This document shows positions 1 through 12,209 of a stretch of 64,000 nt of DNA, piece by piece (the stretch's first letter is position 1; each line of letters opens with the position of its first letter). Position numbers and translations under genes: made by a program. This stretch comes from Mortierella alpina (Eukaryota; Mortierellomycota; Mortierellomycetes; Mortierellales; Mortierellaceae), in contig JANATF010000007.1 of the NCBI GenBank assembly GCA_029449245.1, positions 1,364,001 through 1,428,000 on the forward strand, read 5' to 3'. The notes beneath the pieces were generated by a model. It saw nothing but the letters and a program-made list of their open reading frames with translations, was not told where the DNA came from and did no database searches.

Positions 1-2077
1 CCGAGCAGACGTAGTCGAGTCGCGGCTTGACTCCCGCAATTCTAAGAACTCCCGCACGCCGAAAGTTTTTTTTTTTAATTTTTTTGATCAGTCTCGATTG
101 ATAAAGTGCAGTATCTGTCTGTATCTTTGCTCAGATTTCTTCCCAGTTCATTCCTTTTTCCGCCCAGGTCCTCAAGGGAGGTTCTTGATGAACGCACACT
201 ACGCAACTGAGTGTGTTCAAAACGACAACGATGTAAACAAATAAATAAAAGAGGAACACTCACAAGAAGCGGCCGTCAATTGATGCAGTTGTGCTTTGCT
301 GCATTATCCTCGGACAGGGTTGGATTGACGCCACATGGTGAACGTAAAGTAGGATAGGGAAAAAGAAAGAAAGAGGCAGAAGAAGGACGCGGTGTTACCA
401 ACGGGAGGTCCGTTCGTTGTAGCCAACGCACAAAGAGGGACGCTGGGAAGTAGTGCATACAGGGATTCTGAGAACGCCTTGCAGAGTAACCACGGTCCTG
501 CAATGACCTGGGTGCGTCGAAGAGCTATGTCGACCCATTCCACACTCTTGACACCCCTCGCATTCCCTTCTGTGTCTTTTGTCCATTTGTCCCTCTGGTT
601 GCCCCTTGTTTTTTTATTCCTGTGGACCTACCTCACCCACAAGACCATTCGTGGACCTATCTCTCCCTGATCTTTGTGTACCATTCCTAATGCATATCGC
701 ATTGGCCAAGGGTCAAGGTGCAGATGCCATTGCACAAGAAATACAATATAGACTGCATTCAGTACCTTGGCGGATTGAATATCGAACACCACACGCACAC
801 AAGCACACAAGGACACGCATACACACACACAAAAATCACATCAGCTACGCCCAAATGCCCCTGTCCCCCTTGCAGAGTGCGGCCGCTGCTGCTGCTGCTG
901 CTAATGGTTGTCAATTGTGTGGTCAAATGCAAGACAATATAAAAAGATGTGCATTGTATTGTCTGTGTACAGTAGCGTTGCCTCCAAAGTAGGCTGCATG
1001 TATACAACAGCATCGTAACACATTACACACACAACATTACGGTTTAGCGGACACCCTCAAACGAATGCTATTCAGTTCAATTCAATTGTAATGCAAACCA
1101 ATTCATTTCAGTTACAAAAAACAAGAAGTCGCGTTCTCTTCTTCAATGCCTTCTGCATCCTTTCTATTGTGGTTGTTTGTTTAAAGAGTGGAGCTGCGGG
1201 TCTGTTGCAGGTCTATGCTGGTTATACACAGGTCGAAGGACGAAAACGAACGAGCGCATATTTCTTGGTTCAGCCCACATCCTCTCGGTCTGGAGGGAAA
1301 GTATCAACAAAGAATAGTTTATCTTTCTGGTCTGTCATTGTGATCCTACTCTTCCTATCCTGTCCTGCGCTCATTCACTCTATCATACCCCTGCCTCTAC
1401 CCTTGCCCTAATCCCTACCCCTTGTCTCCCAACCCGTCTGCTTGCAATGCCCGTAATGTCCCATGCCCCCCATAACGTCCATTGCTGTTAACCCTAATTG
1501 GTGAATACGAACCTTCGATTGACTGGCAGAAGCACTCTGCAGTGATCCTATTATTTTCGTTTACATTTTTGTTCTTCTGGCCTAACCCACTGACTTGCGC
1601 TACGGTATCCCTCAATTGGAGCGCACATTCTGCAAAGCCCAAGGGTGAACTGTCTGCAGTGCTCATTCACTTTGTTACTCTTTTGTTCTTGGCTGCGAAC
1701 GCCGAAAACAAGAAAGAACAGAGGAAAAAAGAAAAGCAATGGAATGGGAAATGAATGAGATTCAATCAAAATCTAAGCAGATTGCTTTTTGATATGTTAC
1801 CAGCTTTTTTTTTTCTCCTTTTCCTGTCCCCTTCCTTCCTCCCTCCTCCGTTCCTCCGTTCCTTCCATCCTGCGTTTCCCTTTTTCACGTTTCCGTCAGT
1901 TCCTCCTTGCAACAATGGACAGGGTAACAGCCTGGGTGCGCGTTCAGCCGGGTGGTTGGCCCTCGACTAAAAACGAACTTGTTTCCGAGAGGTTCTACTT
2001 CCCACCTCCTCGTTTTTTTTCTATTCCTCCGCTGATGACAAGGAAAACAAAAACCGAAAAATGATACTCTTGACGGC
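1..2077. other. intergenic region, no gene recognised
   Basis: No convincing coding region was found. The stretch is rich in homopolymer A and T runs, CA repeats (about 780-840) and a short GCT/GCC tract near 885-905. Open frames here are short and lack sensible composition or splice structure. A pyrimidine-rich block at about 1805-1910 looks like a fungal transcription start region, but no coding exon could be attached to it. Confidence 0.5.
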
Positions 2078-2085
2078 TATAAAAG
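2078..2085 (+). promoter_or_regulatory. TATA box
   Basis: A consensus TATAAAAG sits about 30 bp upstream of a pyrimidine-rich stretch (about 2095-2150) that resembles a fungal transcription start and leader. A strong donor-like GTAAGG at about 2350 suggests the leader holds an intron before the start codon at 2810. The promoter role is inferred from sequence and position. Confidence 0.5.
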
Positions 2086-2809
2086 GGTTACCGTTTTGCT
2101 GTTGCCAATTTCTTTTCTTCTCCTCCTTCCTTCATCCTTCACCACCAGCACTCCCAACCCTCAAGCCAAGCAAGCAATCAACCGTCCAGTCATCTGCCTT
2201 CCTCAAGCCCAAGACCCTGCCGAACCCCTGCCGCAAGTCCGAACAAAGCCCAGAAAAATTCGACAAGGTTATACCCATCTGCAAGTGAACCAACCAAGAA
2301 CCACCGTCCCATCCGAGCCCGCTTTTTGTTCTGTCCGTTAAGCCAAGGTAAGGGAACAAAGACAAAGGGAAGGGGCCTCGTTGCATTTGGCCTTATTTTG
2401 TTTTTTTGAGCCCCCTCTCCGCTCTGTCCCCCTCGCTCTTTGCCCTACGTTGCAACAAAGTCTATCGGGATTTCAGGCTGCCTGTCTTCGCCCCTTCGAT
2501 AGATGACCAGTCTGCAGCATGACTGGGGTGTGCGATGTGGAAGAATGCTCGGTGTGAACGATGCCAAAAAAATCTTATGTTCTAAGCGCATGGTTACACC
2601 AATGCTTCTTTAGATACAAAGCGCAAGGCTCCACCAAGCGAACAGCACGAGCACAAAAAAACCGTTGTTGTCGATCGACCTGAAAGTCAAGTCCGTGAGA
2701 CCCGCACACCAGTCAGTCAGTCATTAAGAAATCAGTCACCTCCAGCCTCGCCGCACAACCCCAGCTCACCAGCAAAACCAGCAGACACACAGCCTTTACC
2801 ACCACAGCC

Positions 2810-3055
2810 ATGTCTTCCCTCCAGTACAACCAGCTCGGCAACTTGGTCTCGATCGAGGACTCTCCCCAAAGCCTGGCCCCTCGCTCAGCTCCATCGATGG
2901 AGGAAATGATTGCCCTCATGTCCAGCTCTCAGTTCTCGAACGACTCTACTGCTGCCGCCGCCGCTGGCGCCTCCCGATCTTGGAGACAGGAGGACTCGAA
3001 CTACGTCACAGCGACGGTGGCAGCCGTTGGAGGACATCGCCGCAACCATGAGTAG
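2810..3055 (+). CDS. small unknown protein (81 aa)
   Basis: I do not recognise this protein. The start codon has a good context (CAGCCATG), and it lies downstream of a TATA box at 2078 and a pyrimidine-rich leader that probably contains an intron. The product is acidic and serine/alanine-rich, with a MEEMIALM patch near residue 30 and an alanine run near residue 50. No signal peptide or membrane segment is seen. The frame closes at 3055 and a long A/T-rich tail follows, as expected for a 3' untranslated region. A spliced continuation in another frame cannot be excluded. The coding call rests on start context and promoter position only. Confidence 0.35.
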   Translation: MSSLQYNQLGNLVSIEDSPQSLAPRSAPSMEEMIALMSSSQFSNDSTAAAAAGASRSWRQEDSNYVTATVAAVGGHRRNHE

Positions 3056-4513
3056 AGATGCTCAAACACACAAGCCGATCATCAGCATCACCCTCGATCG
3101 TTCGATCTGGAATTTGTGGAATGCTCGGCGAATTTTTTGTTCGAGCACCACTTTCTGTTCTTCGCCCTCTTTTTATTTTGCTACTCCTCTCTTCCGCCGC
3201 GGTCTCTCAATCATGTTCTGTCTCGGCCAGCCATGCAACACCTACACTCGCGCAACACCCAGCCGATCCGCCAACTCTAATGTATCTAACGCCTCAGCAG
3301 CAATTGCAGTTTTTTTTCCGACAACACCAACAACCACAAGGCGCAAACGACAAAAAGAAACCGACAACGATAACATCATCAATGACAAACACGAATATGC
3401 AATGCATACTTGCATACATGCACGACCAAACCAGGACAACCTGAACAGGGCGGCCAAAAAAAAAGGGGGAGTGGACCTCTTTTTTTTTCAGCGTTGGATC
3501 CTGTTCGCTCGACTTGGAAATGGATCGCCGATTTCTTTTTTTACATTTTTCTATGCTCGACTCATTTTTGACACGCATCATTCCTTCGTTCATCGGTCCC
3601 TCTCCTTTTCCTGTCGTGCATCAAAGGGTACACACTCTATTGCATTGACAACGACTTTGCAGGGGTAGAAAGGACCTCTCTGGTCTTTTTTTATAACTAC
3701 TGTTTCGACGTTGCCTCAACCTCCAACAGTCCTTTTTTTTTCATGGAGTACGCTTTTTTATATCTCTGTGGCATTTGCTCCTTTTTTTTTATCATTCATC
3801 ATTCACTCTATCATCTCTATCCGTTACGTTTTCTTGCTGCCTCCCCTTATGTTTGCTGTTGTTTCTATGTCTCGTTCCCATTGTATCATCAATATGGTTA
3901 ATTGCTCCCTTATTTTTCAGAGCAGCAACACGACTATTTTTGTTGTCGTTGTCCATTCCTCCCAGCTATTTATGTTTTTGTTCAATTTGCAATTTTTTGG
4001 CTACACACTTGCGATGTATATACCTGCTTGCTTGCTCATGTTTCTTTTTCACATATACACACCAAACACAAACAGTCAGACACTCAAGACACACAGACAC
4101 CAAAAAAAACATACCACATACCTTCAGTGCCGTCTGTGTCATCAGTACCTTCAACAAAAAAAAAACAAAAAAACAAAAAAAAAAGAACACCTCGCCTTTC
4201 AATGCCTTCAGATATCTGATCAAAAAACCCCAAAAAGAAAAAAAAAAAAAAAAAAGTATTTTCAGTACCGACCATAGCCTTTTTTTTTCCCTTTACAGAA
4301 TAAAGCAAGAATCGATTATCTTTCCCCTCAAGACTGGAACGTTATGCATTTGCTTGTACTCCTCAAAAAAAAAAGGAAACGAGGGGTTGGATAGAGAATG
4401 CCAATATTTATATAATGAGAGAAGGGGTATATGTGAACATATGAAACACAGATGCATTTTTTTTGGGCTTGTGTGTGTCTGCATGTCTGAACAGGAACTT
4501 GTGTGTGAGACCT
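3056..4513. other. A/T-homopolymer-rich noncoding stretch
   Basis: About 1.4 kb dominated by T runs and A runs, with CA-rich segments around 4060-4110. Long open frames exist but are made of Phe/Leu/Ser or Lys/Thr runs from homopolymers and look like untranslated sequence. It probably holds the 3' ends of the flanking convergent genes. Confidence 0.5.
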
Positions 4514-5660
4514 TCAGGCGGTACCTCCGTTGTTGAATAAAAGCCATTGGCCGATCGAGGCTATGTGAGACTCCAAAAAGGAATGTTCATCCGCTGAGCG
4601 GGTCGATGCTGTAGAGTTATTGAGAGTTGTGGACGTTGAGGAGGATGATACAGGCAACCATGGTGAAGGCGCCTGTGAGTTGATGTGGCTGGGAATTGCT
4701 GTGTCCTGAGATTCCTGCTCATCCAAGGACCCCAATGGTAGTCGCCTCTGTTGACATGTGCCCGACCTATGTAAAAGATATAGAGATCAAGAGCGGATTG
4801 TTAGAGCCCGAAGACCTGGTGGTTCCCACACATTCGAGGAGGCCTAACCATATAACAAGGCACGTTATCTCACCTAGAAGGCAACAGGGCGCATTGGTTG
4901 TGTTCAAAGCAATTGATATGCGAGCAGGATATCGCCTTGCTTAGCGGACTGGCTGACATTGTTGAGCGGTGGTGGATATAAATGGGTCCGTCTGGGATGG
5001 TCGGGTGCAGGGGAGATGGCGACGCCTACGAGTTGAACGCAAACAGGGCTATTAGAAAGGCGCTTGTTTTTCGCCATGCGCCGACACGTGCCCAAGGCAA
5101 CGTTGCGATAATATCCCGGATATATCTCGCCCCTTTTCCGCTTCCGTCCATTCCGTGTTCTCAGTGGCAGCGAAGGCACGATATTGTCCACAAACAAAAC
5201 AAACAAACGGCCAAATACGAAGAAAAAATTCTTACCAGGTCGTGCATGCGGCCGATCTGCGAGACTGGGGGTATCATTATCTCTACCGAGCGATGCATCG
5301 CACGGTAGTGGAGTAGAAACGAAGACGTTCCCAGCGGCTTTTTGGTAATCAACGGCGACTCTGTGTGGATAGGAACTGAAAACTAGAGAGAAGCCGAGTA
5401 GCGTTAGTACGGGAAGTTTATCAAAGTGCAACAAAGTCAAGCTTGTGAAAAGACTACAAACTCCATACTTCATCATCGGGGTCTGACCACTGGCGCCGAC
5501 GAAGTTCCTTTAGCTTCCGGACAGTGTGGTCTTTTTGGGCGGAATCCTGAGGGTGGAACGAGCTTGGTCGAGTGTAGGAGAGAGCATCGTCAGAGACGAA
5601 ATCTAGCTCAGAGGGGGGCTGTAGAGACGACGATAGGTTGGTGTTGACTACGCTTGGCAT
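4514..5660 (-). CDS. unrecognised four-exon protein (247 aa)
   Basis: I do not recognise the family. Exons in transcription order are 5660-5469, 5382-5236, 5025-4874 and 4766-4514. The reading frame is preserved across all three introns, which have GT-AG ends; intron 1 has a perfect TACTAAC branch site. The model encodes 247 residues. The N-terminal third is polar, with a basic patch KLKELRRRQW around residue 50. Residues about 65-115 are the most protein-like and may be the conserved core (HYRAMHRSVEIMIPPVSQI). A Cys/His-containing segment (CSHINCFEHNQC) lies near residue 150 and might bind metal, although this is speculative. The C-terminus is Ser/Thr-rich. No signal peptide or membrane helix is seen. 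The splicing consistency makes a real gene likely. Confidence 0.6.
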
Positions 5661-7759
5661 AATGTGAGGAGGGTTGACAAGAAGGTGCAGGGTAGGTGAT
5701 GAGAGGGACGGGTGCTGAAGGCAGGAATCAAGAAGGGATGATGGGGAATGAGGAGCGAACGAAAGTGAGAGAGGAATGCCTCGGCAAGGGCCGAAGAATT
5801 TTTTTTCTTATATGTAGCTTTATTTTCAAACAGCGCCAACCCGGAGACGGGATGAGTCTGATGGCTGCCACTGATTCGGCACGTCCTAATGCAACAATGG
5901 GGCGTCGGCAGCGATTCAAGAGACGCATTGCTCGTGGTGCAGACGGGTGGTGCACAGACAGGCGGTGCCTGAAATCGCAGACAAATTTAGCATTCGCCCA
6001 GCTCTCCTATCGGCCATCTGCGGAGCAAGGGCGAGGCGTGATTTTCAAGTTCAGTGCGACCTGTCAAGGGCTCAGTCAGCATTTCAAAGTGGCGCTTCGC
6101 CCCGCACCGACCACAACGCGCACCCTTCGTCCTTTCCTGCAAAAGCCCGCAAGTGAACAATCTTACTCGATTTTCGAGCCTCGATTGCATATCAGACCCC
6201 CATGCCATTCCACCATTCTAGCCGCCGCTTCCTCCAGAGATGTTGTCCCTTCTCTTCTTTTACCACCGTATCAATTACTGTCTCTGCATACGATATCCCA
6301 GCCTGCTTCTCTCCTCATTCTCTCTCTACTTCTATTCGCGCTCGACTTTCATTTTCTACCATTCTATACCATTTTCAGTCCTTTCTTCTGCAGCGCTCTG
6401 CTCTTGTAATGTCAATACGCCCGACTAATCAGTGTTCTAGCATGCAGGGTCTAGTCTCTCCTCGATCTTCTCGTGTCACACATGGCGCCTGTTCTTTGGG
6501 ACAGCCCTAAAATTGTTCTATACTATCCGATGAAGCCTGGTATCACGCGCGCGCCAGGACCTACGAAGGATTCAGGTACGGATGCAAGGCCTGGGGTTTC
6601 AAGGTGGGATACGCTTCAAGTCCATCACAAGGCCTTGGTTGAGCACAGCATTGACTTGAGTTTTATATTTAGTGAACTCGTGTACGTGCCGAGTTTCATT
6701 CTTTTTTTTTTTTTTGAGATGGAAAAATCGCACAGTTGAGGAATGGACGTCAAAGATGTTGTACCCACCGCAGTTGGTATGGAGACCATCGTGCCAATGT
6801 TTGCTAGATATGCATTGCGCGACTGCTGTGATGTGCTTGCTATCAGGTAGTACCCCGCATCACAGCGCAACCTTGGCAGTGCTTAAGAGCAGTGCTGCAT
6901 CCCCAAGTCTCTCCTTTGAGGGCGTCAGGTCGTTGTTGAGACAGTCGATAACCCCACAAATGGTGCCGTGTTCTACGGCTAAAAGGAGTATAAGGGTATT
7001 CTTGGAGGGAGAATTGGAACGCTGGGGGTGAAGTGAACTGCGCCTTTAAATTCCATCAATCACCAGGAGGAGGAATAAAGATGTCGAGTGGCGGCAGTGT
7101 GGCGGTTGAACACGTTGTTCCCTGGAAGGGCCCAGAAGAGGGTGGTCCCCTGGACCTTTTTTTTCTAAATGCAGCCTTAAGGTTCATGCGGCTAAATACA
7201 CCTATTGATTTCACCTCGGAGGCAGGCATAGGTGCGATTGCAATTCCGAGATGAAAAAAAAGCGCTCAGATGATGGCCTGTTTACCCTGAAAACACACCT
7301 CAATCCCCCGGTACGACACTGGAGGTCCAGCTGTCATCCAGAGGCAAAATTTGTCTGCTGGACTGACAATCTCCAAAAAGGGGTCAGGCTCCTTTCCTTT
7401 TTCCATTACTCCTTCTGCTTTTGTCAGGATCGATTTGAAGCAACTTTCTCTTTTTCTTTTCTCTCCGTTCAACCTTACTTTCTCACTCTTTCCAAAACTT
7501 CATTGTTCAGCGTGCATTTCTGTCAACCTGTTCGTCCTTCCCCTTATCCTCTACTTTCTCACCTTCCCTGCTGACTATAGCCAGTAGTGCAGTTCGTCCA
7601 TTACTCTCCTGTCATCATCGCATAAGCTCCAGTTCCCCATTTTTGCACATTCACCGTTTCTTGTGGCGCCTCTTCTCTCGTCTAAAGCCCCAGTCTCGCA
7701 TCGCCAACGTACTCCACACAGTTCGACAGCGCCTCTATTAAGACGTGCAATAACAGTAA
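5661..7759. other. upstream region of the velvet gene, no coding region recognised
   Basis: About 2.1 kb between the divergent unknown gene and the velvet regulator. Two pyrimidine-rich blocks, about 6200-6410 and 7430-7570, resemble fungal transcription start regions; the second is the likely leader of the velvet gene. No other exon or RNA gene could be supported. Such a long upstream region would suit a developmentally regulated gene. Confidence 0.45.
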
Positions 7760-9749
7760 ATGGGCAAGTCATCCTCTACAGCCGCCTACTGCTTTGTCAG
7801 CGGACAGCCAGGCAGTGTGCGGGCTTTTACAAGGTGAGTTCTCTGTGGAATATGGATCAATTTTCGGGAAGTGCCCTCGGCTAAACGTAGCAGTGAGCCA
7901 AATAGGTGTTCATAGCTATTTCTAATACGCTGTGACACTACGGTCCCTGTTGACCTGCTGTAGACCATACAGCTATGCCTTGCTAATTCGCCAGCAACCT
8001 CAACAAGCCAAAGTCTGCGGCGCAAGAGAACGCGACCGTCGCCCCATTGATCCACCACCAATAATTCAAATCACGTTGACAGAACCTTCTACGGACAGAA
8101 ATAAGTAAGCCATCTTTGTCAATGTCTCCACTTCTTGAAGGCTTGCGGTGATCTATAACTCTAACCACCTGCCTGATAACGCCTTGCTTCATCACAGGGA
8201 CTTTCTTCAGAGCCCTTACCTCTTCATGTGCTGCAACCTGGTGCATGCTGAGGATCCGGAGGGCGAGATCGTCGCCCCAGCTCATAGGGCTCTAGCCGGC
8301 ACGGTTGTCTCGTCGCTCAATCGTCTCAAAGATGTTGACAATTCTGATGGTGGCTTCTTCGTCTTTGGCGATATGTCCGTGAGGATAGAGGGTCGCTTTC
8401 GTCTCCGATTCACACTGTTCGAGCTGCTCGAAGGTCGCGTTCATCATATCATGTCGACGGTTTCAAACGTGCTGACCGTGCATTCGAGCAAAAACTTCCC
8501 CGGTATGTCAGAGTCCACCTTTCTCTCGAGGAGCTTTTCAGATCAAGGAGTTCGCATCCGCATTCGTAAAGACCATCATGTCAAACCAAAACTGCCGTCG
8601 TCGATCCACACATCAAAGAATCGCCACACGACGGCATTTCAAAGTCCATCCCTGTCGTGCCAAGAGGAGGGTGAATTTACGAGTGATAACGAGCTCTCTA
8701 TGCGCGACGTGAGCGCTACAGTGAGGCACGTCAAGATGTCGCCCGCAGTGGATGCTACTATGCATAGATACTCTACACCATCTGGATCAGAGCAACACCT
8801 GAAATGCGGATCCGACCCAATTGAACGGTGGGAGTGGACGCCGCCATCCTCTCCAGACAGTAATGTCGGCTATCATGCAGCCTACTCTTCGCAGCACTGT
8901 AGGTCGTATCACCCACACAGCCATGAGAAACGAATTGAGGACGAACGTCCTTCGAACGTTTGCTCAGACCCGTCCTTGACAATGGCTACTTCGAAATGCC
9001 TTGGCTCTTATGGTGATCCAAGTCGATCCTCTTCGCTTTCCGAAAGAGGCAGTGTCCCGTATGCGCCTTTCGGTTGGCGTGATCAGTGTCCTTCCTCCCT
9101 TTGCTCTGGCGAACACCGCTCTGGAGAGCCATTAAGGCATACCCCTGGAAGTCGTGACTATGGCCACCCTAGTCAGCACCCATATCGGCATAAGGATCTA
9201 AGAAACTGCCACTGTGAATGCTCCAGCTACGATCAACAACATCCTTCTTACCAGCGTGGTCGTCGCTACACAGAGGGTAGCTTTCCTATTTATCGCCACA
9301 ATCGCACTCCGTCTTATCCTATGGGCATTGCTCAGTCATCTTCTAGCTTGTCTGCACGCGAATCTCACCCTCGACATGACTCAATAGCGCGGAGCTCTCC
9401 TCGCGATCCCTCACCCGTAAACCGATGCGCCGCTCAAAAGTCTCACGTACACCGTGGTTTTCCCGCTGCGCTGTTGAACGGGTCGTCGCCTCTCACGGCA
9501 GCTGGATGCGAATCCTACGATGCCAGCCATGCTTTCGCTCCTAGCACCCCGCTTGGGGTTACTCGTGGCATGGAGATCGCCCGGCCGCTGGCTCCTCTCG
9601 TAGACGCCTCGGAGACACCGATTCCAAGGGAGTTGTGGCGAGCTCAAGTTACTCTGCCGTCGATTCACTCATTCTCAACACATTCTCTTGGTATGACCGA
9701 CTGCTCTGCTGTGATGGCAGTAAGATCAGGGCAAAGTCAGCTATCGTAG
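7760..9749 (+). CDS. velvet-domain developmental regulator
   Basis: Velvet proteins are fungal transcription regulators (VeA, VelB, VosA, VelC) with an NF-kB-like DNA-binding and dimerisation fold that couple development to secondary metabolism. Exons are 7760-7833, 7964-8104 and 8198-9749, all GT-AG and in frame, giving 588 residues. The velvet domain spans about residues 28-197. It opens with IRQQP and RDRRPIDPPPIIQ, continues with the VSSL..LKD and FFVFGDMSVR segments, and ends with KNFPGMSEST and VRIRIRK, all family hallmarks. The remaining ~390 residues are Ser/His/Arg/Pro-rich and probably disordered. The short N-terminus and early start of the domain resemble VosA or VelC more than VeA, but I cannot assign the subfamily. 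The start was chosen because exon 1 joins in phase to the first conserved block. Confidence 0.92.
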
Positions 9750-9882
9750 TGTTCATGTACAAATACAATATCGATCACCATAAATTTCCAAGAACGCCTT
9801 TGCCAAACTTACTTCTTTGTCTCCCATCCACACCCAGAATCAGCGCACTCATACATCCAACTCTTTCACTGCTCACATCTGA

Positions 9883-12120
9883 ATGGGCTTCGAGTCATCA
9901 TCATCGGCAGCTGAGTCTGCAGCTGCGTACAAGGCCAGGAAGGAGGCTTGGGTCACAGGCTGGAATGGCGGATCCATGACCGAGGCCACGCTCGTGACGG
10001 CATCAGCATTGACAGCATTCATCCTTTGGGCCTGTATCCAAAAGTACCACCCCAAATCACCCGCGGCTCGCGCTCTTGCTGCCGGGTCTAGGCAAGCAAG
10101 GACCAAGATCCGCTACGGTGCGGCCTCATTCCTCGTGGATTTCTGCGTCCTGGTCATGCCCATGCTGCTGGGCTGCACTCTGTTTGCAGATTACGCCTAC
10201 CTGTGGTCCTTTGCAACTCTGGTTTTCGCCTCAGTACTCAAATCAATTGTTGGCCCCGACGATAACGAAGTCTTGAAGCGGGAAAAGAAACGGTTCAAAT
10301 GGAAGGATTCGGACGACGATTTTACGGCGGATGAACAGGACGATAATAACGATGAGCAACAGGAGAAGAAGCCGGCAGAGGACGCCGCTTCATCCATGCC
10401 TTTGTTACAGGAACAGGAACCAGAGCAGGATGGTTTCCGACAGCGTAAAGCCCAGCGTGGATCGGACCACGCCACTCTTCATGTGGACGATTCAACTGTA
10501 CACCGGAAACTCAAGCCGGCCAAACTGGAGGAGAACCCACACAAGATCTTCTTGAGTGTCTATCGCGCTGGAATGATGCTCCTGACCTGCATCGCCATCT
10601 TGGCTGTTGACTTTCCCATCTTTCCTCGCCGCTTCGGGAAAGTAGAGGTCTATGGCACGTCTCTTGTAAGTGAATAAGGCGCCTGGATGAGTTATATGAG
10701 ACGATTCGCCTAGTCCGTGGCGACTAACCGGCATTCTCTCACCTGTTTCTGCTGCAGATGGACCTTGGAGTGGGATCCTTCGTGTTCTCGTCGGGAGTTG
10801 TATCTGCTCGCGGCTATCTGAAGAAGGAGACGCTGCCTTTTATGAAGCAGATGACAATTGCCTTGCGCACCTCGATCCCTCTCTTGATCCTCGGCCTTGG
10901 TCGGTACATCTCTACAAAAGGGGTCGACTATCAGGAGCATGTCACAGAGTATGGAATGCACTGGAACTTCTTTTTCACCTTGGGGTTCCTACCCATCTTC
11001 GTCACCCTCTTCCGAAGTCTTGCCGGTTATATTCGCTTTTCGATCCTGGGAACTGTAGTCGCTGTTGGTAAAGGCTCATTTTGCTCTTTTTCTTTTTGTT
11101 CCTATTTATTGCCGAATGGTATGAGGATTAGCGAAAACTAACCGCCCCGCGTAACTATTTCACCGCGGTCGACCATCAGTGTACCAATGCTTCCTTACCT
11201 ATGGAGGTCTCGAGAATTTCATCCAACACGCACCTAGAGTTGATATCATCAGCATGAACAAGGAAGGCATCTTCAGTTTCGCAGGTAGGACCATCATCAT
11301 TTGGACCGAAAAATGAGAAGGCAATTGCAAGAACAGGCAACACCATGATGATCGGACCAAATACTGACGTTCTTCTCTTTACCTCACTCCTACGTGCGCA
11401 GGTTACCTTGCTATTTTCCTGGTCGGTGTCGACGTTGGACTCTATGTACTCCCTAACGATCCATATTTCTTCATGCGAAAGAAGAGCAATAAGAAGAAAC
11501 CCAAGAAGGGCAAGTTAGCCATGATCCTACTCAGCCTTCTGTTCTTGCTCTGCTTGGGATTCACGACCAGCTATGGGATTTTGCACATTCCTGTGTCCCG
11601 GCAAATGGTAAGGACGGTCATGGTGCTCCGAGCAACTCTGCTTGCTGCCAATGGACCCAGCTCGCCATTGTTTTTCTCTAACCCATTCCCACTTGCTTAA
11701 AAATTACTATAGGCCAACCTGTCATACTTCTTCTGGGTCATCACATTCAACACGGGCTACATCTTGTGCTTTCTTCTCGCCGAGATTGCCATCACCTATA
11801 ACGAACCCTCGGCCTTGGCCATTGCGCGAGCTCAGGCTAAGGCCAACCTCTCGACAGCTGCCAGTAGCAAAAAGAACCAGCGACCAGCAGCCACACTTCA
11901 GTTACCACCGCTGAGCTGTCCACCTTTACTTGAGGCGGTCAACAGAAACGGCCTGGCAATCTTTTTGGTTGCTAATGTGTTTACAGGACTCGTGAACATG
12001 ACGTTCAAGACCCTCGACATACCCAATACCCAGGCCATGTGTATCTTGACTGCTTACATCGCCACAGTGTCTGCTCTAGCATGGACGTGGCAAGTTTTGG
12101 GATGGAAACTGAAGCTTTGA
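9883..12120 (+). CDS. GPI-anchor inositol acyltransferase GWT1/PIG-W
   Basis: GWT1 acylates the inositol ring of GlcN-PI in the ER membrane, an early step of GPI-anchor synthesis needed for cell-wall mannoproteins; it is the known target of fungal Gwt1 inhibitors. Exons are 9883-10665, 10758-11067, 11180-11284, 11402-11607 and 11713-12120, frame-consistent, 603 residues. The N-terminus has the family [12 protein letters not shown] motif near residue 20. The central FPRRFGK block runs across intron 1 into [12 protein letters not shown], the most diagnostic GWT1 motif. [10 protein letters not shown] and [12 protein letters not shown] follow. Many hydrophobic segments fit a polytopic ER protein. 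A charged loop (about residues 140-210), rich in Asp/Glu/Gln, is longer than I expect for yeasts. It converges with the DNAJC3-like gene, leaving only 89 bp between stop codons. Confidence 0.95.
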
Positions 12121-12209
12121 GATAAAGAAATAAACATTGAAGGACTCTCTCGATCATCACACAACACATATGCATGTTTTGAAATCGAATTTGATTTTCA
12201 TCTGAGCAC

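Noticed and set aside
2910-4536. Several plus-strand open frames of 100-250 codons
   Set aside because: Composition follows T, A and CA runs, with no domain and no splice logic; treated as untranslated sequence.
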